Shown piece by piece: positions 36,076 through 46,703 of a stretch of 64,000 nucleotides of DNA (positions within the stretch are counted from its first letter, which is position 1; each line of letters starts with the position of its first letter). The translations under genes were made by a program, and so were the position numbers. Under the pieces are notes generated by a model. The model made no database searches and was not told the DNA's origin. It saw only the letters and a list, made by a program, of their open reading frames with translations. This DNA comes from Actinomycetes bacterium (GTDB taxonomy: Bacteria > Actinomycetota > Actinomycetes > Mycobacteriales > Mycobacteriaceae): assembly GCA_023404955.1 (NCBI GenBank), contig JAEXZY010000152.1:1-64000 (forward strand). The letters run 5' to 3'.

Positions 36076-36690
36076 ATGGCGAGGTGGGAGCCCGGCACAG
36101 CGGAGAAGCTGCAGGACGCGGCTCTCGAGTTGTTCGCGGCCCGCGGGTACGAGCAGACGACCGCGACGGAGATCGCGCAGGCCGTCGGGCTCACCGAGCG
36201 CACGTTCTTCCGTCACTTCAGCGACAAACGGGAAGTCCTGTTCGGCGGCCAGCAGTCACTGATCGACGCCTTCCTGGCCGGCCTCGACGGCGCACCCGCC
36301 ACCGCGACGCCGATCGAGCTGGCGGTCCGTGCGCTGCGTTCGTCGGCGGGCTTCTTCGACGACGAGCGCCGTGCGTGGTCTCGCAAGCGCCAGTCCGTCA
36401 TCGACGCCAACCCCGCGCTTCAGGAGCGCGAAGCGCTCAAGCTCGTGGGAATCGGACGCGCCCTCGCCGAAGCGCTGCGCGCTCGCGGAGCCGACGGCGT
36501 CGCCGCAGAGGTCGCGGCTCAGATCGCGACGATGGCGTTCGGCATCGCGTTCACGCAGTGGATCGCCGACGACGAGGAGCGCTCGTTCGGAGACATCGCG
36601 ATGGACGTCGTCCGCGGCGTGGGCGCCGTCGCGGGAGAACTCGAGACAGTGGGCGCGGACGGTATCGAACCGCCGACCGCTGGTGTGTAA
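36076..36690 (+). CDS. TetR/AcrR family transcriptional regulator
   Basis: A 204-residue regulator. The helix-turn-helix is in residues about 8-55 (LQDAALELFAARGYEQTTATEIAQAVGLTERTFFRHF, split across helices 1-3). It is divergent from the SDR gene with two operator-like repeats between them. The last 13 or so codons (ending GADGIEPPTAGV) read antisense through the 3' half of the tRNA-Val gene, and the stop lies opposite the anticodon loop. The native C-terminus may thus have been replaced by tRNA sequence. Confidence 0.87.
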   Translation: MARWEPGTAEKLQDAALELFAARGYEQTTATEIAQAVGLTERTFFRHFSDKREVLFGGQQSLIDAFLAGLDGAPATATPIELAVRALRSSAGFFDDERRAWSRKRQSVIDANPALQEREALKLVGIGRALAEALRARGADGVAAEVAAQIATMAFGIAFTQWIADDEERSFGDIAMDVVRGVGAVAGELETVGADGIEPPTAGV

Positions 36691-36721
36691 AACCAGAGCT
36701 CTACCACTGAGCTACGCGCCC
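36650..36721 (-). tRNA. tRNA-Val (anticodon TAC)
   Basis: Read on the minus strand: acceptor arms GGGCGCG/CGCGCCC pair fully, the D-arm is GCTC-AGTGGTAGA-GC, the anticodon stem is CTGGT/ACCAG with loop TTTACAC giving anticodon TAC, and the T-arm is GGCGG-TTCGATA-CCGTC. The discriminator base is A, and CCA is not encoded. Its 3' half overlaps the end of the convergent TetR gene. Confidence 0.95.
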
Positions 36722-36769
36722 GATCCCGGGCAGCATAATCGGCCACGCTGGGGAACCTGAAATCCGCGC

Positions 36770-37231
36770 TCAGTCGCGTACAGCCGCCAACGCCGCGCTC
36801 CACACCGCCTGATCGCGTGCCTCCCCCGGCTCCCTGCAGTCCGCGAAGCGCACCACCCCGGAGCGGTCGACGGCGAAGGTGCCCCGGTTGGCGAATCCTG
36901 ATGCGTCGTTGAAGACCCCGTACGCCTGGCTCACCGCGCCGTGCGGCCAGAAATCCGACAGCACCGGGAACGTGAATCCACGCTGGGCCGCCCACACCTT
37001 GTGCGTCGGCGACGGTCCGACCGAGATCGCCAGCGTCGCCGTCGTCTCGTCGACGAAGTCGTCGAGGTGATCGCGGATCTCGTCGAGTTCGCGCTGACAG
37101 ATCCCGGTGAACGCCAGCGGGAAGAACACCAGCAGCACGTTCTTGGCGCCGCGGAACGCGCTCAGCGTCACCCGCTGGTTGTTCTGGTCGGCAAGCGTGA
37201 AGTCCGGCGCTGAAGCAGCGACCTGGATCAT
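36770..37231 (-). CDS. ahpE: one-cysteine peroxiredoxin AhpE
   Basis: A 153-residue peroxiredoxin, exactly the length of M. tuberculosis AhpE. The peroxidatic Cys45 lies in FFPLAFTGICQREL. No resolving cysteine is evident at the 2-Cys positions; AhpE enzymes are recycled by mycothiol/mycoredoxin. It reduces peroxides and peroxynitrite in the cytosol. It lies 31 bp downstream of the DUF3052 gene on the same strand, as Rv2238c does with Rv2239c. Confidence 0.95.
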   Translation of the reverse strand: MIQVAASAPDFTLADQNNQRVTLSAFRGAKNVLLVFFPLAFTGICQRELDEIRDHLDDFVDETTATLAISVGPSPTHKVWAAQRGFTFPVLSDFWPHGAVSQAYGVFNDASGFANRGTFAVDRSGVVRFADCREPGEARDQAVWSAALAAVRD

Positions 37232-37262
37232 CGCTTCTGCGGTCGGCTCTTCGCGCGAGCGC

Positions 37263-37688
37263 TCATCGCCGGCCGGCGGCCTTGGACTTCGGCTGAACCA
37301 GCCTGCTCGCGATCCAGTCGCCGAGGTTCGCCGAGGAGGTCTGCATCAACCCGGCCGTCGGCGCGGACTCGGCGATTTCGGCGGGCTGCACATGGCCGGG
37401 CTTCCCCGTCTTCGGAGTGACCACCCAGACGACGCCGTCGTCGGCCAGCGGGGTGATCGCGTCCATCAACCTGTCCACGAGATCGCCGTCGTCGTCGCGC
37501 CACCACAGCAACACGACGTCGACCACCTCGTCGGCGTCCTCGTCGAGGAGCTCACCACCGCATTCGTCTTCGATGTCGGCGCGGATGTCGTCATCGACAT
37601 CGGAGTCCCAGCCCAGTTCCTGCACAACCTGATCTTTTTGGATGCCCAGCTTGCGGGCGTAGTTCGGGGGGTCACCCGCCGACACCAC
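37263..37688 (-). CDS. DUF3052 family protein (Rv2239c-like)
   Basis: A 141-residue acidic cytoplasmic protein of the actinobacterial DUF3052 family. It has the family start YARKLGIQKDQVVQELGWD, a very acidic middle (DDDIRADIEDECGG) and the VVLLWWRDDDGDL strand. There is no catalytic motif and no known function. Linkage to ahpE is conserved, which suggests a stress or redox context but proves nothing. Confidence 0.85.
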   Translation of the reverse strand: MVSAGDPPNYARKLGIQKDQVVQELGWDSDVDDDIRADIEDECGGELLDEDADEVVDVVLLWWRDDDGDLVDRLMDAITPLADDGVVWVVTPKTGKPGHVQPAEIAESAPTAGLMQTSSANLGDWIASRLVQPKSKAAGRR

Positions 37689-37802
37689 GGTCAGTCCTCC
37701 TTGCGCCTAGTCGGCACGCTGTGCGCTGTGCCACGTTTGTCCACTATCGTCGCACGCCGGGGGGCCACGGCAACCCACCCGGCGACATCCGACGCGAGAG
37801 CG

Positions 37803-38363
37803 TCACCGATAGGCCGCATCGCAGCGATCCAGCGCGGTGGTCTTCGAGTCGTTCAGCTGCGCGATCGCGGAGTTGAAATCCTCGGCCGGATAGTTCCCCG
37901 CAATCGCCGTCGCAACCCCTCGAGCTGCATCGACCCAGCCGTTCAGCGCATCGCGCAGCTCCGGGGGCAGCGTGTCGGTCATGCTGCCGGACACGAGGTC
38001 GGCACTCTGGTTCAGCGCGTCGACAGCCGCCTGGGCCTTGCCGTCGGCCCCCACCGGATCGGTGTTGAACGCATCGACGTAGGTGTTGACGGAGCCGATG
38101 GCGTCGGCGCTGCTGGTGCTCATCGCCTCGCACGACGTGTGCACCGCTTCCGTCGTCATCGAGGTCTGACGTTCCGCCTCGCGTGCCGACGAACTCGCCG
38201 CGGACTCCTGAAGCGACGCCGACACCGACGCCCGATACAGCGGTGCCTCTCCCGGGGGAGCCGACGCCTCTCCGTTGGTGACGTTCGTGCAGCCGACGAC
38301 GATCATCGCCAGCGCAGCGGCAGAACCGGTCGCGAACGCAGCTCGCCGCCCACCGATACGCAC
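37803..38363 (-). CDS. predicted lipoprotein (Rv2240c position)
   Basis: A 186-residue exported protein. The N-terminal signal ends in lipobox IVVGC (Cys about residue 25), followed by a Ser/Ala-rich helical region with two further cysteines (EAMST preceded by HTSC, and LDRCDAAYR at the end) that may form a disulfide. No enzymatic motif is recognised. It sits between the DUF3052 gene and aceE, where M. tuberculosis has Rv2240c. Confidence 0.75.
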   Translation of the reverse strand: MRIGGRRAAFATGSAAALAMIVVGCTNVTNGEASAPPGEAPLYRASVSASLQESAASSSAREAERQTSMTTEAVHTSCEAMSTSSADAIGSVNTYVDAFNTDPVGADGKAQAAVDALNQSADLVSGSMTDTLPPELRDALNGWVDAARGVATAIAGNYPAEDFNSAIAQLNDSKTTALDRCDAAYR

Positions 38364-38539
38364 GGTCTGCAGACGTTACCGGCCAACCGCTGGGCTGGGT
38401 GTACTAAATGCAACCGTTCGCGTGCGGCCCTGCGTTTGCGGCAGGATGGGACGAGGATGTAACCCACCGTGCACGGCGCGAAGCGAGCAGACCCACTCGA
38501 CGGACCGCGTGTGCTCCACCGCCTGACAAGGAGCGGAAG

Positions 38540-41317
<2,778 letters not shown>

Positions 41318-41329
<12 letters not shown>

Positions 41330-41386
41330 CGACGACATTGGGTACGGAGTCGCGTAGCCGACGACATTGGGTACGGAGTCGCGTAG
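41318..41386 (+). repeat. tandem repeat copying the aceE 3' end
   Basis: The 12-mer GGAGTCGCGTAG occurs three times (41318-41329, 41346-41357, 41375-41386), separated by CGACGACATTGGGTAC and by the same spacer with one extra C. The unit is 28-29 bp. The first copy encodes the last three aceE codons and its stop. The other two lie in the 97 bp before mabR and carry TAG in the same context. Confidence 0.85.
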
Positions 41387-41426
41387 AACTGGAGGCTCCC
41401 TACAAACAGGGGCGTAGATTTTAGGG

Positions 41427-42716
41427 ATGGCCGACAACAATCGGTTCATCCCGCCTCGCTCGACCGTCGAGGTGCTGGAGAACGTTCCGGACTCGGTGCT
41501 GCGCCGGCTCAGTCAGTACTCGGGCCGGCTGGCCACCGAAGCGGTGCAGGCGATGGGTGAACGGCTGCCCTTCTTCGCCGCACTCGAGGCATCCCAGCGC
41601 GCCAGCGTGCAGCTGGTGGTGCAGACAGCGGTGGTGAACTTCGTCGAGTGGATGCGCCACCCCGACAGCGACGTGAGCTACACGGCCCAGGCCTTCGAGG
41701 TCGTGCCGCAAGATCTGCGCCGCCGCATCGCGCTGCGCCAGTCAGTCGAGATGGTGCGGGTGACGATGGAGTTCTTCGAAGAGGTCGTGCCGCTGCTGGC
41801 GCGCAACGAGGAGCAGCTGGCCGCGCTGACCGCCGGCATCCTGCGCTACAGCCGCGACCTGGCGTTCGCCGCGGCCACCGCCTACGCCGACCAGGCCGAG
41901 GCCCGCGGCGCGTGGGACACGCGCATGGAGGCCAACCTGATCGACGCCGTCGTGCGTGGCGACATCGGACCCGATCTGCAGTCGCAGGCCGCGGCGCTGA
42001 ACTGGGATGCCACTGCGGCGGCGACGGTGATCGTGGGCCTGCCGCGGCCCGACCGGCTCGATCTGACGTCAGAGGACGTGCACGACGTCGCGGCCCGCAA
42101 CGGCCGCGCCGCGCTGGCCGACGTGCACGGCACCTGGTTGGTGACGGTGGTGTCGGGCGGGTTGTCGCACACCGACCGCTTCCTGACCGAGTTGATGACG
42201 GTGTTCGGCGACGGCCCCGTGGTCGTCGGGCCGATGGCGCCGACGCTGGGGGCGGCGCATCTGAGCGCCACCGAGGCGATCGCCGGGATGAACGCGGTCG
42301 CCGGCTGGGCCGGCGCGCCGAGGCCGGTGGCGGCGCGGGAACTGCTGCCCGAACGCGCACTACTGGGTGACGCCACGGCCGCGGCCGCCCTGGAGGCGGA
42401 GGTGATGAGGCCGCTGGCCGATGCCGGCCCGACGCTGATGGAGACGCTGGACGCCTACCTGGACTCGGGGGGTGCGATCGAAGCGTGCGCTCGCAAATTG
42501 TTCGTTCATCCAAATACGGTCCGCTACCGGCTCAAACGAATCGCCGACTTCACCGGCCGTGACGCCACCGTTCCTCGGGATGCCTATGTGCTGCGGATCG
42601 CGTCGACGGTGGGCCGATTGAGCCGTCAGGGCCAGTCCAGCTCGTCGTCGGGTCCGGGAACTAGCCAGGTCGACGCTGTTGCATCGGTCACAGCTGGCGC
42701 GCGTCTGCCGAGGTGA
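41427..42716 (+). CDS. mabR: PucR/CdaR-type regulator of the FAS-II operon (MabR)
   Basis: A 429-residue regulator at the Rv2242 position. Residues about 1-170 form the helical N-terminal part, the middle is GGDEF-like, and the C-terminal PucR helix-turn-helix spans about 345-400 (AIEACARKLFVHPNTVRYRLKRI). Rv2242 (MabR) has been shown in mycobacteria to bind the fasII promoter and control mycolate synthesis. Here it again directly precedes fabD, 128 bp away. It starts 97 bp after aceE. The Ser-rich tail after residue 400 is not conserved-looking. Confidence 0.9.
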   Translation: MADNNRFIPPRSTVEVLENVPDSVLRRLSQYSGRLATEAVQAMGERLPFFAALEASQRASVQLVVQTAVVNFVEWMRHPDSDVSYTAQAFEVVPQDLRRRIALRQSVEMVRVTMEFFEEVVPLLARNEEQLAALTAGILRYSRDLAFAAATAYADQAEARGAWDTRMEANLIDAVVRGDIGPDLQSQAAALNWDATAAATVIVGLPRPDRLDLTSEDVHDVAARNGRAALADVHGTWLVTVVSGGLSHTDRFLTELMTVFGDGPVVVGPMAPTLGAAHLSATEAIAGMNAVAGWAGAPRPVAARELLPERALLGDATAAAALEAEVMRPLADAGPTLMETLDAYLDSGGAIEACARKLFVHPNTVRYRLKRIADFTGRDATVPRDAYVLRIASTVGRLSRQGQSSSSSGPGTSQVDAVASVTAGARLPR

Positions 42717-42758
42717 CATATTGCGCTTGGGTCTCGATGATGTCCCATCACATGCGGA

Positions 42759-42840
42759 TTTGTGGGCTCTCCACAAAAACCTAAGAAAGAGTTCATAGTC
42801 TCTTACACGGCGCAAAACCGTCTTCACAATGTTTTCTTAG
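42759..42840 (+). promoter_or_regulatory. fasII promoter region with two inverted repeats
   Basis: The AT-rich stretch ahead of fabD holds a perfect hairpin-like repeat TTTGTGG-GCTCT-CCACAAA (42759-42777). It also has a second pair, CTAAGAAA (42781-42788) and TTTCTTAG (42833-42840), spaced 44 bp apart and ending 4 bp before the fabD start. Both are candidates for the MabR operator. The low GC of this stretch contrasts with its surroundings. Confidence 0.55.
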
Positions 42841-42844
42841 AGAC

Positions 42845-43783
42845 GTGCCTGACAAGACTGTGCTTGCATTCCTCGCGCCCGGACAGGGCTCCCAGACCCC
42901 CGGCATGCTCGCCGAGTGGCTGGAGCTGCCCGGTGCATCGGAGCGCATCGCAGCGTGGTCGGAGATCAGCGGCCTGGACCTGGCCCGCCTGGGCACCACC
43001 GCCGATGCGCAGGAGATCACCGACACCGCGGTGACCCAGCCACTGGTCGTCGCAGCCACGCTGCTGGCCTACGAAGAGCTCACGCGCCGCGGCGTGGTGA
43101 CCGGTGACGAGGAGATCGTTGCCGCCGGACATTCGGTCGGCGAGATCGCGGCCTACGCGATCGCCGGCGTCATCACCGCCGATGAGGCCGTGTCCCTGGC
43201 CGCGACCCGCGGCCGGGAGATGGCCAAGGCCTGCGCCGTGGAGCCCACCGGGATGTCCGCCCTGCTGGGTGGCGACGAAGCCGAGGTGCTCGCCCGGCTC
43301 GAGGCCCTCGACCTGGTTCCGGCCAACCGCAACGCCGCCGGGCAGATCGTCGCCGCCGGCGCCACCGCCGCACTCGAGAAGCTCGCCGAAGACCCGCCGG
43401 CCCGCGCCCGCGTCCGCCCGCTGGCCACCGCCGGCGCGTTCCACACCCGCTACATGGAGCCCGCGCTGGCCGAATACACCGTCGTCGCGGACCGGATCAC
43501 CCCGGCGGAGCCGGCGGTGACGCTGCTGTCGAACGCCGACGGCCGGCCGGTCGCCTCCGCGCACGACGCGATGACCAAGCTCGTCGCCCAGATGACCCGC
43601 CCCGTGCGCTGGGATCTGTGCACCGCCACCATGCGCGAGCTGGGGGTGACGGCACTCGTGGAGTTCCCGCCGGCGGGCACGCTGTCCGGGATCGCCAAGC
43701 GGGAGCTCAAGGGCACCCCGACCCATCCCATCAAGACCCCCGCCGACCTGGACGGACTCGCGCAGGCACTGCGCACCGTCTGA
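42845..43783 (+). CDS. fabD: malonyl-CoA:ACP transacylase
   Basis: A 312-residue enzyme that loads malonyl groups on AcpM for FAS-II chain elongation. The N-terminal FLAPGQGSQTPGM motif and the nucleophile Ser97 in AAGHSVGEIAAYAIAG are present; the second catalytic His is in TAGAFHTRYM. The start is GTG, 4 bp after the inverted repeat in the promoter. It is the first gene of the fabD-acpM-kasA-kasB-accD6 operon. Confidence 0.96.
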   Translation: MPDKTVLAFLAPGQGSQTPGMLAEWLELPGASERIAAWSEISGLDLARLGTTADAQEITDTAVTQPLVVAATLLAYEELTRRGVVTGDEEIVAAGHSVGEIAAYAIAGVITADEAVSLAATRGREMAKACAVEPTGMSALLGGDEAEVLARLEALDLVPANRNAAGQIVAAGATAALEKLAEDPPARARVRPLATAGAFHTRYMEPALAEYTVVADRITPAEPAVTLLSNADGRPVASAHDAMTKLVAQMTRPVRWDLCTATMRELGVTALVEFPPAGTLSGIAKRELKGTPTHPIKTPADLDGLAQALRTV

Positions 43784-43848
43784 ACCGGCACCATGCAACA
43801 ACCGAACGTTTCACCCCAGGTAACACCCGATAAATAGAAGGAGCCACT

Positions 43849-44145
43849 GTGCCCGCCTCTCAGGAAGAAATCATCGCCGGTCTCGCCGAGATCATCGAAG
43901 AAGTGACCGGCATCGAGCCGTCTGAGGTCACCCCCGAGAAGAGCTTCGTCGACGACCTGGACATCGACTCGCTGTCGATGGTCGAGATCGCCGTGCAGAC
44001 CGAGGACAAGTACGGCGTGAAGATCCCCGACGAGGACCTCGCCGGTCTGCGCACCGTCGGTGACGTCGTCGCCTACATCCAGAAGCTCGAGGAAGAGAAC
44101 CCCGAGGCTGCTGCCGCGCTGCGCGAGAAGTTCGCCGCAGAATGA
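43849..44145 (+). CDS. acpM: meromycolate extension acyl carrier protein
   Basis: A 98-residue acyl carrier protein. The phosphopantetheine site is Ser41 in DDLDIDSLSMVE. It has the longer acidic C-terminal tail typical of mycobacterial AcpM compared with the 77-residue E. coli ACP. GTG 43849 follows AAGGAG by 5 bases. Its stop overlaps the kasA start (ATGA), so the carrier and its synthase are co-translated. Confidence 0.96.
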   Translation: MPASQEEIIAGLAEIIEEVTGIEPSEVTPEKSFVDDLDIDSLSMVEIAVQTEDKYGVKIPDEDLAGLRTVGDVVAYIQKLEEENPEAAAALREKFAAE

Positions 44146-45392
44146 CACGTCCTTCCACTGCTAACGGCGGGTTCCCGAGTGTCGTGGTGACCGCCATCGA
44201 GGCCACCACGTCGCTTGCAGGCGACATCGAGAGCACGTGGAAGGGCCTGCTGGCGGGCGAGAGCGGCATCCGCGTCCTCGAGGATGAGTTCGTCACCAAG
44301 TGGGACCTTCCGGTGCGTATCGGCGGTCACCTGGTCGACGACGTCGACAGCCACATGACTCGCATCGACATGCGCCGCATGTCCTACGTGCAGCGCATGT
44401 CGAAGCTGTTGGCCGGTCGACTCTGGGAGAACGCGGGCAAGCCCGAGGTCGACCCGGACCGGTTCGCCGTCATCATCGGCACCGGTCTGGGTGGCGGCGA
44501 GAAGATCGTCGAGACCTATGACGCGATGAACGAGGGCGGGCCCCGCAAGGTGTCTCCGCTCGCCGTTCAGATGATCATGCCCAACGGTGCGGCGGCGGTC
44601 GCCGGTCTGGAACTGGGCGCCCGCGCCGGGGTCATCACCCCGGTGTCGGCGTGCTCGTCCGGCTCGGAGGCCATCGCCCACGGTTGGCGTCAGCTCGTCA
44701 TGGGCGACGCGGACTTCGCCGTCGTGGGTGGCGTGGAAGGCGGCATCGAGGCACTGCCCATCGCGGCGTTCTCGATGATGCGCGCCATGTCGACCCGCAA
44801 CGACGAGCCGGAGCGCGCGTCGCGGCCGTTCGACAAGAACCGGGACGGCTTCGTCTTCGGCGAGGCGGGCGCGATGATGATCATCGAGACCGAGGAGCAT
44901 GCCTTGGCCCGTGGCGCCAAGCCGCTGGCTCGCCTGATGGGCGCCGGCATCACCTCCGACGCGTTCCACATGGTGGCTCCGGCCGCCGACGGCAGCCGAG
45001 CCGGTCATGCGATGAAGCGGGCGATGGAGACCGCGGGCCTGTCCGCCAAGGACATCTCGCACGTCAACGCGCACGCCACCGCCACGCCGATCGGTGACAC
45101 CGCGGAGGCCAACGCCATCCGTGTCGCCGGTGTGGAGCACGCCGCGGTCTATGCGCCGAAGTCGGCGCTGGGCCACTCGATCGGCGCCGTGGGCGCGCTG
45201 GAGTCGGCGCTGACCGTGCTGGCCCTGCGTGACGGGGTCATCCCTCCGACGCTCAACTACGAGACGCCGGACCCGGAGATCGATCTCGACGTCGTCGCGG
45301 GCGAGCCACGGTATGGCGACTATCAGTACGCCATCAACAACTCGTTCGGTTTCGGCGGCCACAATGTGGCTCTGGCCTTCGGCCGCTACTAG
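44142..45392 (+). CDS. kasA: beta-ketoacyl-ACP synthase KasA
   Basis: A 416-residue condensing enzyme, the same length as M. tuberculosis KasA. The catalytic Cys171 lies in TPVSACSSGSEAIAH; the two histidines are in HVNAHATATPIGD and KSALGHSIGAVGA. It elongates meromycolate precursors bound to AcpM and is the target of thiolactomycin. The start overlaps the acpM stop. Confidence 0.97.
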   Translation: MTRPSTANGGFPSVVVTAIEATTSLAGDIESTWKGLLAGESGIRVLEDEFVTKWDLPVRIGGHLVDDVDSHMTRIDMRRMSYVQRMSKLLAGRLWENAGKPEVDPDRFAVIIGTGLGGGEKIVETYDAMNEGGPRKVSPLAVQMIMPNGAAAVAGLELGARAGVITPVSACSSGSEAIAHGWRQLVMGDADFAVVGGVEGGIEALPIAAFSMMRAMSTRNDEPERASRPFDKNRDGFVFGEAGAMMIIETEEHALARGAKPLARLMGAGITSDAFHMVAPAADGSRAGHAMKRAMETAGLSAKDISHVNAHATATPIGDTAEANAIRVAGVEHAAVYAPKSALGHSIGAVGALESALTVLALRDGVIPPTLNYETPDPEIDLDVVAGEPRYGDYQYAINNSFGFGGHNVALAFGRY

Positions 45393-45434
45393 ACACGACG
45401 AGTTCACGAAAACCGAGAGGACACGCGTCTGAGC

Positions 45435-46688
45435 ATGGCTGCACCGACAACAGGGAACGGACTCCCCGACGTCGTCGTGACCGGCATGGCCATGACGACG
45501 AGCGTCGCCACCGATGCCGAGGGCACCTGGGCGGCGCTGCTGGAGGGCAAGAGCGGCATCCGCCTGCTCGATGACCCCTTCGTCGAGGAGTTCGACCTGC
45601 CGGTGAAGATCGGTGGCCATCTTCTCGAGGATTTCGTGGGGGAACTGACGACGGACGAGAACCGTCGGATGTCGTACCCGCAGAAGATGGCGACCGTGCT
45701 CGGGCGTCGTGTCTGGGAGAACGCCGGGTCCCCCGAGGTCGACACCAGCCGCCTGCTGGTGTCGATCGGGACCGGCCTCGGCGGTGCCGAGGCGCTGGTG
45801 TTCGCCTACGACGGTATGCGGGAAACGGGCATCGAAGCCGTGTCCCCGCTGTCGGTGCAGATGTACATGCCAAACGGCCCGTCGGCCGTGGTCGGCCTGG
45901 ATCGCGGCGCCAAGGCCGGGGTGGTCACCCCGGTCTCGGCGTGCGCGTCCGGCTCCGAGGGCATCGCGCAGGCATGGCGCAACATCGTGCTCGGTGAGGC
46001 CGACATCGCGATCTGCGGCGGTGTCGAGCAGCGCATCGAGGCCGTGCCGATCGCCGGCTTCGCGCAGATGCGCATCGTGATGTCGACCAACAACGACGAT
46101 CCCGCCGGCGCGTGCCGTCCGTTCGACAAGGACCGGGACGGCTTCGTGTTCGGCGAGGCCGGTGCGCTGATGGTCATCGAGACCGAAGAGCACGCCAAGG
46201 CGCGCGGCGCCACGATCCTGGCGCGCGTGATGGGCGCCAGCATCACCTCCGACGGCTTCCACATGGTCGCGCCCGACCCCAACGGTGAGCGGGCCGGCTA
46301 TGCGATGTCCCGCGCGATCGAGCTGGCGGGCCTGCAGCCGTCCGACATTGACCACGTCAACGCGCACGCCACCGGCACCAGCGTCGGCGACGTCGCCGAG
46401 GGTCACGCGATCAACAACGCGATGCGCGGGCACCGGCCTGCGGTCTACGCACCGAAGTCCGCGCTGGGCCACTCGGTCGGCGCGGTCGGGGCCGTGGAAT
46501 CGATCCTCACGGTGCAGGCGCTGCGTAACGGCGTCATCCCCCCCACACTCAATTTGAAGAACCTCGATCCCGAGATCGACCTCGACGTCGTCGCGGGCGG
46601 CCCCCGGCCGGGCAACTACACCTATGCCATCAACAATTCGTTCGGTTTCGGCGGGCACAACGTCGCACTCGCCTTCGGCAGATACTGA
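45435..46688 (+). CDS. kasB: beta-ketoacyl-ACP synthase KasB
   Basis: A 417-residue paralogue of KasA, 42 bp downstream. The catalytic Cys170 lies in TPVSACASGSEGIAQ, with His residues in HVNAHATGTSVGD and KSALGHSVGAVGA. KasB carries out the late elongation steps that give full-length mycolates. It shares the conserved C-terminal GFGGHNVALAFGRY with KasA. No strong ribosome site is seen, so coupling to kasA translation is possible. Confidence 0.96.
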   Translation: MAAPTTGNGLPDVVVTGMAMTTSVATDAEGTWAALLEGKSGIRLLDDPFVEEFDLPVKIGGHLLEDFVGELTTDENRRMSYPQKMATVLGRRVWENAGSPEVDTSRLLVSIGTGLGGAEALVFAYDGMRETGIEAVSPLSVQMYMPNGPSAVVGLDRGAKAGVVTPVSACASGSEGIAQAWRNIVLGEADIAICGGVEQRIEAVPIAGFAQMRIVMSTNNDDPAGACRPFDKDRDGFVFGEAGALMVIETEEHAKARGATILARVMGASITSDGFHMVAPDPNGERAGYAMSRAIELAGLQPSDIDHVNAHATGTSVGDVAEGHAINNAMRGHRPAVYAPKSALGHSVGAVGAVESILTVQALRNGVIPPTLNLKNLDPEIDLDVVAGGPRPGNYTYAINNSFGFGGHNVALAFGRY

Positions 46689-46703
46689 AAGCAGGAGACA
46701 TTC

